Shown one piece after another: positions 1-8,061 of a stretch of DNA of 64,000 bases (the stretch's first letter is position 1; each line of letters starts with the position of its first letter). Under the pieces are notes generated by a model, which was given only the letters and a program-made list of their open reading frames with translations, did no database searches and had not been told where the DNA came from. Source of the stretch: Burkholderia sp. H160 (GTDB taxonomy: Bacteria; Pseudomonadota; Gammaproteobacteria; Burkholderiales; Burkholderiaceae). Where the stretch lies: assembly GCA_000173575.1 (NCBI GenBank), contig ABYL01000010.1, positions 40,582-104,581 of the forward strand, read 5' to 3'. The position numbers and the translations under genes are program-made.

Positions 1-2
1 CA

Positions 3-1844
3 GACCCATACTGTTTTAGTCTTATTGATGAGCAAGGCATCGCATCGGGCGAGTATCGAAGAGCACTTGAGGATGCGATGCTGCTGCGTCAGATTGGTGA
101 AGCGGAAACACTCATTGACGCCTACGAGTATCAAGCAATTTTTCAAGATAGTCGAGTCACCATTCAGGCGCGCGACGAGGCGCTCGAGCGAAGCATCCGC
201 TACGGCTACATCCAGTTTGACAGCGCGAATGCCTTGATTTCAAATCGGAGCGCGCAATTCCATGCGGAGTTACCGACCTGTGATGCTGCCGTAGACTTGC
301 TCGTGACGCGAGGCGGTCGACGTTGGCTCCGCCTCATTACTCATCCCATTCCTCGCTACGGTCTTGCACTTTTTGGGCCATCCGATGGACCAACTCAGTT
401 TCGAGAGCTTCCGTTCCGCGAAGATGCGGTCCATGTTGATGTGACCGCCTACAACCTTTTCTGCACACCGAATGAACTTCTCGACATGCACCTGAAAAGT
501 GGATTTCCCGTGGAGGAAGCGAGACAGGCTCAACGATACGTCGATTTCGTGCGCAAACTCTTTTGGCGCGAGTTGCGTGACTTGCATTCTCCAGATGAGC
601 CTATAGCCATGAGAAGTAGAATTCCTGTGTTCAAGCGGGACGACCTCAGGAGATTTTTTTCCATGTCTGTCCTTCCAGAATATGTCGATGAAGTAATTGA
701 TGCCCTTTCTCATTCGAGGAAAAGTCAAGGATTTCTCGACATCCAGTACCGTCCCATTCTTGAAGTGGACGGTCAGTACGTAGTGCCGATGAATATACTC
801 GGATTTTCGAATGTATTTCGCAATCTTCTCCAAAGTACTGAATCTCGAATCGCATGGCCCAATGACGAAGACCCCGTGCAGGTCATGCTGGGAAACGCAC
901 TCGCTGCAGCAGGTTTCAAGACCCGTGTTCCATTCCAGACGAAGCACCAAGGCCGCACGCTGGACATCGATGTGCTTGCGATGAAAGGGGATACACTTTA
1001 TATCTTTGAATGCAAAAATCCACTTCATCCGACGGGCATGCATGAACTCCGGAGGTCCCTAAACTATACACAAGAGGCAACAAGTCAGCTCGACCGCGCG
1101 ATAGCCGCATTCGAGGATACCCAAAAGAGAGCTCAATTGTTCCAGAGGTTGGGATGGGCATGCCCGGACGAGCTGCGCATCGCAAGTTGCGTGATGATGG
1201 GAAATCGAATGTTCAACGGCTGGTCCATCGGTCGCCATCCAGTCCGGTCTGTCCGCGAAGCAGTACAAATGCTCGAAAACGGTACCGTGACCATCGGCGG
1301 TCACGTATACAGAATCACATCTCTGCGCCGGTCGAGCAAGGCGGACCTAGACGACTTCCTGTCGGTGCATTCGATTGCAGTGCAAGTGTTGCGATTGATG
1401 TCACCCATTCGACGCAGTTACAGGATTGGGCAGTCGTCGTTGACATTCAACACATTCGGGCTGGACCTGGTCAAGCTTGCCTTCGCGGTAGACTCTTCGT
1501 TACCTCGGGCGGACCTCAAAACACCCACGGCGCGGGGCTCCCGGCGAGCCAAACCTGCGCGAATACGAATCCACAAGTCAGTGCGAGCAGGGCCCCGATA
1601 CTTCGATTTGGAGCAACTGGCCGTGTGGCTTCGACGTCCCGTGAGGAACGTCAAGAAGGATGTGTATCGTCGACAACGGCGTGTACCGCCGCTCTCTCGC
1701 ACTCGTGGTCGACAACCATTGAGGTGGACTCGCGACGATGTACGGAAGTGGTTTGGAATCGAATCGGAAGTGGAGTTTCAGAGAAGGATGATTCCGCGTT
1801 TCAAGGCCGCGAAGGCTCGAATGAGCGCCACCACCGCGTGGTAA
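3..1844 (+). CDS. PD-(D/E)XK nuclease-like protein, 5' end outside window
   Basis: The reading frame is open from the first codon of the window (position 3), so the ATG at 78 is probably internal and the true start lies upstream. About 613 residues are visible. Around 963-1016 the sequence reads D-I-D-V-L-A, then F-E-C-K, a strand-turn-strand pattern typical of PD-(D/E)XK endonucleases, with Glu at 1008-1010 and Lys at 1014-1016. The last ~60 residues are Arg-rich and may form a DNA-binding helix-turn-helix (E-Q-L-A-V-W-L-R-R-P). It is the first of four same-strand genes ending in a reverse transcriptase, which suggests a role in nucleic-acid defence. The substrate is unknown, and the nuclease assignment rests on the motif alone. 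Confidence 0.6.
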   Translation, partial: DPYCFSLIDEQGIASGEYRRALEDAMLLRQIGEAETLIDAYEYQAIFQDSRVTIQARDEALERSIRYGYIQFDSANALISNRSAQFHAELPTCDAAVDLLVTRGGRRWLRLITHPIPRYGLALFGPSDGPTQFRELPFREDAVHVDVTAYNLFCTPNELLDMHLKSGFPVEEARQAQRYVDFVRKLFWRELRDLHSPDEPIAMRSRIPVFKRDDLRRFFSMSVLPEYVDEVIDALSHSRKSQGFLDIQYRPILEVDGQYVVPMNILGFSNVFRNLLQSTESRIAWPNDEDPVQVMLGNALAAAGFKTRVPFQTKHQGRTLDIDVLAMKGDTLYIFECKNPLHPTGMHELRRSLNYTQEATSQLDRAIAAFEDTQKRAQLFQRLGWACPDELRIASCVMMGNRMFNGWSIGRHPVRSVREAVQMLENGTVTIGGHVYRITSLRRSSKADLDDFLSVHSIAVQVLRLMSPIRRSYRIGQSSLTFNTFGLDLVKLAFAVDSSLPRADLKTPTARGSRRAKPARIRIHKSVRAGPRYFDLEQLAVWLRRPVRNVKKDVYRRQRRVPPLSRTRGRQPLRWTRDDVRKWFGIESEVEFQRRMIPRFKAAKARMSATTAW

Positions 1845-1944
1845 GTCATGGGCGCTATCCTATGATGGTCGCGCCATATTCGGTTCAGCGGCGATTATTT
1901 GTAATCGTTGACGATAAATTGGCTGGAATTCGAGGTGTGCTCCA

Positions 1945-3099
1945 TTGAAGTCAGAACATATTTACGCAGATAACCTCGCTGAGGTCGTCTGGCTGCGACT
2001 GAAGCGGCTTTCCAGCCATCAGCTGTGCGCGAAGGTAATTCTCGGACGCTCGCCGTCGATGCCCGAAGCCACCTTAGCGGAAAAGGCGACAGGCATGGCT
2101 TGGGCCGTCCGGTCGGCGGTCGGTTATTGGGAGACGAAGTCCGGTGGACTAAACGCTCGAGTGCTGTCGCGATACTATGCGCTACTTCAGATGTCGATAG
2201 CTGAGCAAATTGCTGCCGGAGATGAAACATCTACGTTGCCAGCAATACAACGGCACACCGAACAGGGACATGGCCTGTTCACCATTGCCTCAGATATGGA
2301 AGGGTTTCCAGCAAATTATCTGGTCGGGGCCATGAAATCTGGACACTTCGCGGCCTACTGCAAAACGCGCAAGTTGCCAATCGACGAGATTGCCTTTGAG
2401 CGTAGGCTTCGCAAGCAGCCAAACGCTGAGGAGCAGGCACGTCTACTCACATTGGCTGACCTTCTGCGTCGAGTTCCGGAACTCCAGAGGGTGACACAGG
2501 AGTACCTTGGCACGTACCCTTTGGCGTTCCATGTTTCGAAGCGACACGTCTCTGATTTGGAAAAGCAACTTGACCATCTTGGAGTGTCGACCATCGGTAG
2601 CTTGTTTGACGCGAAATCGCTTACGCCAGCGCTAACGACGACATCTTCCATCGCAATATGTCCAGTCGGATACGAGATTACAGCAGAGCAGGCAAACGTC
2701 TTGGGCCTTCCTATCAAAGACTTTAAGGATACGAAGGATGAGATTTCGGATGCGACACTTCCCATCGGGACGCTGGAGCACGCAGCCACCGAACATTGGT
2801 ACCAGAGGCTTGACCTCCACAAGTCCGGTTATTGCGGCTCCAGCATCATGGCTCCGTATTGGGGAATGCACGATATTTTTACGCTTCACTTCGTCATTCT
2901 GTACGCGTTCTCAATAGTAACGCGGTACTTGCCGAGCCTCTGGCATGAAATTGAAGACGGAAAATTGGACCACCTTCGCTCTTTACTGGAACACTACCTC
3001 GTCATAGTCGACAACGTTCTCCCGAAGATTGCACTTGAACGCTTGACGGGAGATTCCGTGTATGCGGTGCAATCCGGTTCAATTTTTGGCCCGACATAA
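1945..3099 (+). CDS. YaaC-like protein
   Basis: Starts with TTG at 1945, about 100 bases after the nuclease-like gene; an ATG at 2059 is an alternative start. The 384-residue product resembles YaaC-family proteins, which have no established biochemical function: an early segment R-V-L-S-R-Y-Y-A-L-L followed by G-H-G-L, and a C-terminal helical stretch (F-V-I-L-Y-A-F-S-I-V-T-R-Y-L-P-S-L-W) ending in a Pro-containing helix. No catalytic motif or signal peptide is seen. YaaC-like genes occur in bacterial defence neighbourhoods, which fits this location but is only context. The gene ends 28 bases before the next start, so the two are probably co-transcribed. Family assignment is from memory of the pattern and moderately sure. 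Confidence 0.55.
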   Translation: MKSEHIYADNLAEVVWLRLKRLSSHQLCAKVILGRSPSMPEATLAEKATGMAWAVRSAVGYWETKSGGLNARVLSRYYALLQMSIAEQIAAGDETSTLPAIQRHTEQGHGLFTIASDMEGFPANYLVGAMKSGHFAAYCKTRKLPIDEIAFERRLRKQPNAEEQARLLTLADLLRRVPELQRVTQEYLGTYPLAFHVSKRHVSDLEKQLDHLGVSTIGSLFDAKSLTPALTTTSSIAICPVGYEITAEQANVLGLPIKDFKDTKDEISDATLPIGTLEHAATEHWYQRLDLHKSGYCGSSIMAPYWGMHDIFTLHFVILYAFSIVTRYLPSLWHEIEDGKLDHLRSLLEHYLVIVDNVLPKIALERLTGDSVYAVQSGSIFGPT

Positions 3100-3127
3100 A
3101 AGAACAGCCGCTTCATTGAAATCACAT

Positions 3128-3985
3128 ATGCACGCTGAGCAATTCAATGCCTTAGAGCAGGAGGCGATTGTCCTCCTAGCTGCCTGGGATATGTTGGCCG
3201 GAATGGTGAACTACTCATTCTTCAAGAAACGGGACCGCACGACCGACGTGGCGTTACTGTTTGCGAACGCGAACGACCGCAGACTGTTTAATATCCTGCT
3301 TGGCGACTTCCTTTCTCAGCCGAACGAGCGAGGCGGCAACAAGAGCTATTTAAACCTGACGCAACCTCCGAAAGCGGGCCGGCCGACAGACTACACCTTT
3401 CTGTTCTACCTGCGACAGGTATGCGCCGCTCCGCACCTCGGCGCTCAAGTCGAGTGTATTGCGAAGCCTCTTGACGCGTTGTCGTCTTGGCTGGAGGGTG
3501 AGTGCCTAGTGGAAAAAGTGTGGTTCGGCGAAATCGATGTGGAGACTGACATTCGCATTGAACGAATCCGCTACATCAAAATCTGTGGTGACATTGCCAA
3601 GCACAATTTTTCTCGACTTCAATCAAACGTCGAAAAGATAATACAGACCCTTAGCAAAAGCGGCGTGGAGATTGATGCCGAGGCGGGATTCAAAGTCCTT
3701 CCGGGATTCTACGAGTGGTTCCACGAAAATATTTTTGTCTACCATTCGAGTCATATAGCGCAGATGCTTAACGACCTTCTGTGGGGAATCTATCTGTACC
3801 TCGTACCGGAGTTCCAAAGGTCGTACAAGGAAGGGCCTCGCGACCTAGCGTACGGTTACCAGTATCCTGTGGGATGCAGTCATTCGTTCGCCCGCTCCGC
3901 ATATTGGAGCTTGATGAATCACGTCCGACGCGGTCCTTACTTGCCACGAATCACGGTCGACCCATCGCTGACGAGCGAGTACTGA
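3128..3985 (+). CDS. hypothetical protein of the RT island
   Basis: I do not recognise this 285-residue protein. The ATG at 3128 is preferred over upstream in-frame starts because those overlap the end of the previous gene. The product is predicted soluble and largely helical, with aromatic-rich segments (Y-E-W-F-H-E-N-I-F-V-Y-H, and G-I-Y-L-Y-L-V-P-E-F). A segment R-Y-I-K-I-C-G-D-I-A-K-H-N-F near residues 150-163 resembles the RNase/HEPN-like Asp-...-Lys-His-Asn spacing seen in toxins, but is too weak to assign. It lies between the YaaC-like gene (28-base gap) and the reverse transcriptase (148-base gap), all on one strand, so a joint function with its neighbours is plausible. Confidence 0.6.
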   Translation: MHAEQFNALEQEAIVLLAAWDMLAGMVNYSFFKKRDRTTDVALLFANANDRRLFNILLGDFLSQPNERGGNKSYLNLTQPPKAGRPTDYTFLFYLRQVCAAPHLGAQVECIAKPLDALSSWLEGECLVEKVWFGEIDVETDIRIERIRYIKICGDIAKHNFSRLQSNVEKIIQTLSKSGVEIDAEAGFKVLPGFYEWFHENIFVYHSSHIAQMLNDLLWGIYLYLVPEFQRSYKEGPRDLAYGYQYPVGCSHSFARSAYWSLMNHVRRGPYLPRITVDPSLTSEY

Positions 3986-4133
3986 CATCCTAGCCTCAGC
4001 CGCGCCGTGTCTCGTTCATTGTGACGTGCACTATCACTATCGCACCGCAACGACAGTATGGAAAGCAGACAAAACGCCAACGTCTCTCGAATGCCAATTC
4101 CTTCTACCATACGCAGCCGTGATTGAGTAACCA

Positions 4134-5789
4134 ATGGCAATCATCCATCACCGTCACATCTACGAAAGCCTCACCCGGTGGAACTATTTCCCGAACCAGA
4201 AGGCACCGGTCGGAGAGCTTCCCCCGAGCGTGTCAACGCGGCAATTCACTCCCGAAGTAGCGGAGCTAGTGGCCTCTTACGACGAACCCAAAGGCCGACG
4301 TGGTATTCGCTATGACGACGTTTCGTATCTGATGACGCGCCATAACAACGTTCCCCGTGAACTCGCCCTAATTCATCCTCGGCCGTACGCTCGATTGGCC
4401 AGAAAAATCTGGGAACATTGGGACGAGCTTGAACCGCTCGCAAATAGCGAGAACAGCGCCATCAAACCTGAACAGCACCAAGACGGTCGCATGTTCATCA
4501 TGAATTACGAGGACGCGCAAACTCGCACGGCAACCGCTCTTGAGACCAGCTTTGCAAAGCGATTCCGTGTGGAAACTGACATCGCCGGGTGTTTTCACAG
4601 CATCTACTCTCACTCTATTCCTTGGGCGACCGTCGGATTCGAACGGGAGAAAGCACGAGTGCGGGACAATGGCGCACCGCATTGGAGCAACGAACTGGAC
4701 AGTCTCCAAATGGCAGCCAGGCGCGGAGAGACGGTTGGCCTCGCTGTCGGCCCGGGCACGTCGAGCGTTCTCGTCGAACTAATCCTCGGCCGCGTGGACG
4801 ACAAGTTACGCCAGTCCGGCTTTGTTTTTCGCCGTTACATCGACGACTACATTGGCTATTGCGAAACGCACGAGAAAGCAAATGAGTTTCTAACAACCCT
4901 TGGGACCGAGCTCGCCGCATACAGGCTACGGCTTAATTTGCAGAAAACGACTATCGTCGCACTCCCGGAACCGCTCGTGGAACCGTGGGTCGTAGCACTC
5001 GGCTCAGAGCTAAATGGTAGGGTCGCGCGCGCCGAAGATGGCACGACTCGTATGTTCATTCCTGACGCCGTTCAATATCTCGACTTCGCAACGCGTCTGA
5101 ATAATGAAACTCGCGACGGCAGTGTCCTTAAGTATGCGGTTGGTTCGCTGCTTCCACATCTCGATAACAACGCCCTGTTCAGCGTCGCGAGCTACCTTGT
5201 AAACCTGAGCTGGCATTACCCCGCGCTATTGCCTTACCTCGAAGTCTTGGTGCAGGACGAGCGAGAGCTACTTGCTCCATACAGCGCGCACATAAGCGCA
5301 ATAATTGTTGAGAATGCCAAACATCACCGTTCCGATGGCATGGCGTGGCCTCTGCACCTGGCCAAACGCGCAAACATACAGCTGAGCGCGGAAGCGATAG
5401 CTAGCGTTATAGCATCGAAGGATTGTGTCGCGTGTGCTTTACTCTTTGAGCTTCATCAAGCCGATGGCGCCGTTATTGAGTTTGCGCGGGACACGCTAAA
5501 CACCGGGTATCACGACCGTGACCAACAGTGGCTGCTTCTTTATCAGCTCTATTATCACGATGTCATCCAACGACCAGGCGATGAATTGAGCTTCGAAATA
5601 TTACGCGACCACAAAGTGAACTTCATTCCGACCAATTCGAATGAAACTGACGCAGAGGCGTACTGCCAATATATCGACAATCCGTTTCGAGAAGAAGAAG
5701 AGCTGGTACTGTCGTTGCCAGAATGGGTCGCGGAGAAAAATAGACAAATTGCCGCTCGCGTTCACGCACAAGACCCACTCCGACAATAA
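4134..5789 (+). CDS. reverse transcriptase of the UG/DRT (defence) type
   Basis: A 551-residue RNA-directed DNA polymerase. The palm motif A reads V-E-T-D-I-A-G-C-F-H-S-I-Y with Asp149, and the catalytic YxDD box is Y-I-D-D-Y at residues 235-239, followed by the L-N-L-Q-K-T motif D/E. The segment V-G-P-G-T-S-S upstream of YIDD matches the template-grip motif (Q/I-G-P-x-x-S) of bacterial RTs. The C-terminal ~220 residues are helical with no maturase or endonuclease domain, arguing against a group II intron. The N-terminus (N-Y-F-P-N-Q-K) is like that of defence-associated unknown-group RTs. No retron msr/msd is obvious in the 148 bases upstream. The exact DRT class cannot be set from sequence inspection; Drt3b or Drt4-like are possibilities. 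Confidence 0.85.
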   Translation: MAIIHHRHIYESLTRWNYFPNQKAPVGELPPSVSTRQFTPEVAELVASYDEPKGRRGIRYDDVSYLMTRHNNVPRELALIHPRPYARLARKIWEHWDELEPLANSENSAIKPEQHQDGRMFIMNYEDAQTRTATALETSFAKRFRVETDIAGCFHSIYSHSIPWATVGFEREKARVRDNGAPHWSNELDSLQMAARRGETVGLAVGPGTSSVLVELILGRVDDKLRQSGFVFRRYIDDYIGYCETHEKANEFLTTLGTELAAYRLRLNLQKTTIVALPEPLVEPWVVALGSELNGRVARAEDGTTRMFIPDAVQYLDFATRLNNETRDGSVLKYAVGSLLPHLDNNALFSVASYLVNLSWHYPALLPYLEVLVQDERELLAPYSAHISAIIVENAKHHRSDGMAWPLHLAKRANIQLSAEAIASVIASKDCVACALLFELHQADGAVIEFARDTLNTGYHDRDQQWLLLYQLYYHDVIQRPGDELSFEILRDHKVNFIPTNSNETDAEAYCQYIDNPFREEEELVLSLPEWVAEKNRQIAARVHAQDPLRQ

Positions 5790-5868
5790 CGGTTGACTCT
5801 CATGCTCGCGGCTCGCTGTTCGGGACAAACTTGCCGAGTGCGAGAAGGCCAACTCTATTCACCCTAGG

Positions 5869-5892
5869 TTGACGTCCTCCCCGCTCTGAAGG
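5869..5892 (-). mobile_element. relic of an IS200/IS605-type right end (TnpB 3' end/omega-RNA-like)
   Basis: The top strand reads TTGACGTCCTCCCC followed by GCTCTGAAGG. On the bottom strand this is close to the usual ...GGGGAGGANGTCAA terminus that follows tnpB in IS605/IS1341-like elements and forms the 3' end of omega RNA. The hairpin normally next to it is imperfect here and no tnpB or tnpA frame remains, so at most it is a scar. Confidence 0.35.
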
Positions 5893-6001
5893 CAAGTGTC
5901 TCCTCGGCCGCTACGCGGTCAGGCGCGGCGCCGTCCCGGCGCTGCTGCGATTCGAAGCATCGACTCCGCGCTCCTTTGTCCATCGTTGTGTGTCCGGCTT
6001 A

Positions 6002-6079
6002 GCGGCACTAACCACACCGCAGCAAAGCTGCAGGATTTCCGGGGCCTTTCTTTTGTTCCCGAACGCCAGTTAGTGCCGC
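6002..6079. repeat. 11-bp inverted repeat around a 56-base loop
   Basis: GCGGCACTAAC at 6002-6012 is the exact reverse complement of GTTAGTGCCGC at 6069-6079. The loop contains a smaller dyad (GCAGCAAAGCTGC) and a pyrimidine run. It lies about 210 bases downstream of the reverse transcriptase. It could be a folded RNA or an element end; nothing else supports either reading. Confidence 0.5.
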
Positions 6080-6454
6080 ACCGAACATATCCGCACCTCG
6101 TTTCGCGTTAGGTTAGCGCAGCCTAGAAAAGAAGAACGGGGACAACAAGGGGCGCGCTTTCAGCATCATTACGCTGCTCGCAGTTAGTACCGTCGCGCAA
6201 GCACAATGGATTGGCGGTGCGCGGTCGGTCTATGAGTACACATGGGGCTAGCCGGTGCCGCAGAAACATCGCAATGTCCTCTAGAAACGACCAATCAGGC
6301 AGCAGAATGATGACTGGCCTGCGCCCGTGGCGTAGCGCGGCCCGGATATTTGAGTTTCTGGATGGCCCTTTCATCCCGCGTTGAATAATTACGTATGCAC
6401 ATACTTCATTTGGACTTCACTGTAGTTCGCTCTTTCTTACCAAGGAGAATTAAA

Positions 6455-7855
6455 ATGAAAAGAAAACGGTTCTCGATGAAGCAGGCTGTCACCGTATTGC
6501 TCCCGCTGGTAGCGTTATCGATGCCGGGACTTGCCCGTGCAGATTGGGGTAGCGCAGTCGGTGGATTGGCAATAGGTGCCGGTCTGGATAAACTCGGTAA
6601 CGATATTAAAGACGCTATCTCTAATGCAGCAGCCAACGGCCAGCTTCTTGAAGCCCAAGCTGGCGGCCAAGTTTATATTGCCATTCAGCAGGCGAAGGAA
6701 ACGTACAACAGTGAACTGGACTTGACCATTGACACGGTGTCTGGAGCAGAGCAGAACAGCCTAAACTCCATCGCGTCAGTTGCGACATCCTTTGAGAACA
6801 AGACCTACCAAGACCTGTCGTCACTAAATACGCAGATTCGCTCGAGCATACACGATATTCCGTTTAGCAAAACATTTCCCCAGGTTCTTAATTATCGTCC
6901 GGCGTTTCTCGAGGCGAATCCTGCGAACGGCAATGTCCATCTGCTGCTTGACGGAGATTTCTATGATTCATTGCGAAACGATTATATGCCGACCTTGAGC
7001 ATTAACGGTAAATCGTTACCTGCGACACTGCGCACGTCGACCCAGCTAGGTTTCGATATTCCTAAGTCTGAATTTCCGGCGAAGCCTGATGCACTCACCG
7101 TCAGCTACGCGACGGTGAATATCCCCTATAGCACCAAAACATTTTGGATTTTCCCGTCAAAGAGCACCAGCTCGGTTTCTTTGGCCATGGCGACCCTACC
7201 CAAAGCGCCTGGAACTGTCCGGCTCGACATCACCACGACATCTCCGGGCATGGCCACGCAGACAAAATCATCTCCGGAAATGTCGCAGGAATCGTCAGAT
7301 GACGATATTAAGTGCGGTGGTGAGCACGCGGACCTTGCGGTTCACTTTTCAACTCCAGACACCGGCTGGGCCGTGGTTCCTGACTCTACCCAGTGGCAGG
7401 TGACATGGGACCAGGGCAATCAAGGCAAGGGACAAGACTGGTGGCTTGAGCGTACCTGCAGTACAGCAACGCAGGCCTGCGTCTGTGTGTCTACCGAGCA
7501 TCACGGTAGTGGCACGAGCGGTAAGGTGCATTTTAAGATTGTGTACACGGAAGAGAAGCCCGTAGTGAATTCGAGCACCAGCACACAGGATATTGATATT
7601 GGCTGGGATGAGATGCGGACTGTCACGATACCGGCAGGCGCCACCTGGCAACTTCAGTACAACCGCTTCGATGGCAAACAGATGCAGGTCGCCGGCATCT
7701 ATGGGGACGCTTTCGTGAAGGTAAGCCAGACAGCAAACAAGGTGACGGTGAGCACGGCGCCGTTCAGTGACCTAGACGAAAGCATTTACAACAGTGCGCT
7801 GCAAGCTGCTGCGCAGAAGGCGCCAGGAGCGCTCTCCGTTAACAATCCACAGTGA
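6455..7855 (+). CDS. secreted hypothetical protein
   Basis: The ATG at 6455 follows a clear AAGGAG (6442-6447), better than the ATG at 6395. The N-terminus (M-K-R-K-R-F then a hydrophobic run V-T-V-L-L-P-L-V-A-L and A-R-A-D) is a Sec signal peptide, with cleavage expected after residue ~29. The mature part of ~437 residues begins with a Gly/Ala-rich helix (G-G-L-A-I-G-A-G-L), continues with a coiled-coil-like region and then beta-rich segments with one Cys cluster (T-C-S-T-A-T-Q-A-C-V-C). I do not recognise the family. It stands alone between the reverse transcriptase and the convergent caspase-like gene. Confidence 0.7.
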   Translation: MKRKRFSMKQAVTVLLPLVALSMPGLARADWGSAVGGLAIGAGLDKLGNDIKDAISNAAANGQLLEAQAGGQVYIAIQQAKETYNSELDLTIDTVSGAEQNSLNSIASVATSFENKTYQDLSSLNTQIRSSIHDIPFSKTFPQVLNYRPAFLEANPANGNVHLLLDGDFYDSLRNDYMPTLSINGKSLPATLRTSTQLGFDIPKSEFPAKPDALTVSYATVNIPYSTKTFWIFPSKSTSSVSLAMATLPKAPGTVRLDITTTSPGMATQTKSSPEMSQESSDDDIKCGGEHADLAVHFSTPDTGWAVVPDSTQWQVTWDQGNQGKGQDWWLERTCSTATQACVCVSTEHHGSGTSGKVHFKIVYTEEKPVVNSSTSTQDIDIGWDEMRTVTIPAGATWQLQYNRFDGKQMQVAGIYGDAFVKVSQTANKVTVSTAPFSDLDESIYNSALQAAAQKAPGALSVNNPQ

Positions 7856-7898
7856 ATATAGCTATCGCCCAACTCGGCCCAAGTTCTCGCGGTTATAG

Positions 7899-7926
7899 GA
7901 CGATGCTGGCAACCGCCGGCATCGTC
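7899..7926. terminator. hairpin between convergent genes
   Basis: GACGATGC at 7899-7906 pairs with GCATCGTC at 7919-7926, with two further pairs inside. It lies between convergent stops, so a termination role is likely, but there is no T-run on either side. Confidence 0.35.
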
Positions 7927-8061
7927 GAATACCTTTCTCCGTACATCGCTACCGCCATTGCCCGTCCGCGCCTTGTTCGACAGTAACCATTACAGGAATG
8001 GGCTGTCCCAGCGCTTGACGCGTGTACCGCTGCACGTTTCTTCGTCTACCGACACCGCGAA

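Larger units (their letters stand above)
5790..6454. other. 665-bp stretch without an intact gene
   Basis: Between the reverse transcriptase and the secreted orphan there is no credible gene. It holds a TnpB/IS605-type end-like sequence (5869-5892), an 11-bp inverted repeat around a 56-base loop (6002-6079), and an unstarted frame near 6125-6240 that encodes a signal-peptide-like run (L-L-A-V-S-T-V-A-Q-A-Q-W) and then stops. It may be an eroded gene or a structured RNA region serving the reverse transcriptase; the sequence does not decide between them. Confidence 0.5.

Noticed and set aside
1154-1948. 264-codon plus-strand frame overlapping the nuclease-like gene
   Set aside because: Low-complexity Arg/Ser-rich reading; the other frame has the nuclease motif.
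3722-3985. HEPN-like ribonuclease call for the unknown gene
   Set aside because: Only a loose Lys-His-Asn resemblance; the R-x4-6-H motif of HEPN is not present.
4134-5789. Retron or group II intron identity for the reverse transcriptase
   Set aside because: No maturase or endonuclease domain, no intron domain V-like end noticed, and no msr/msd-type inverted repeat immediately upstream.
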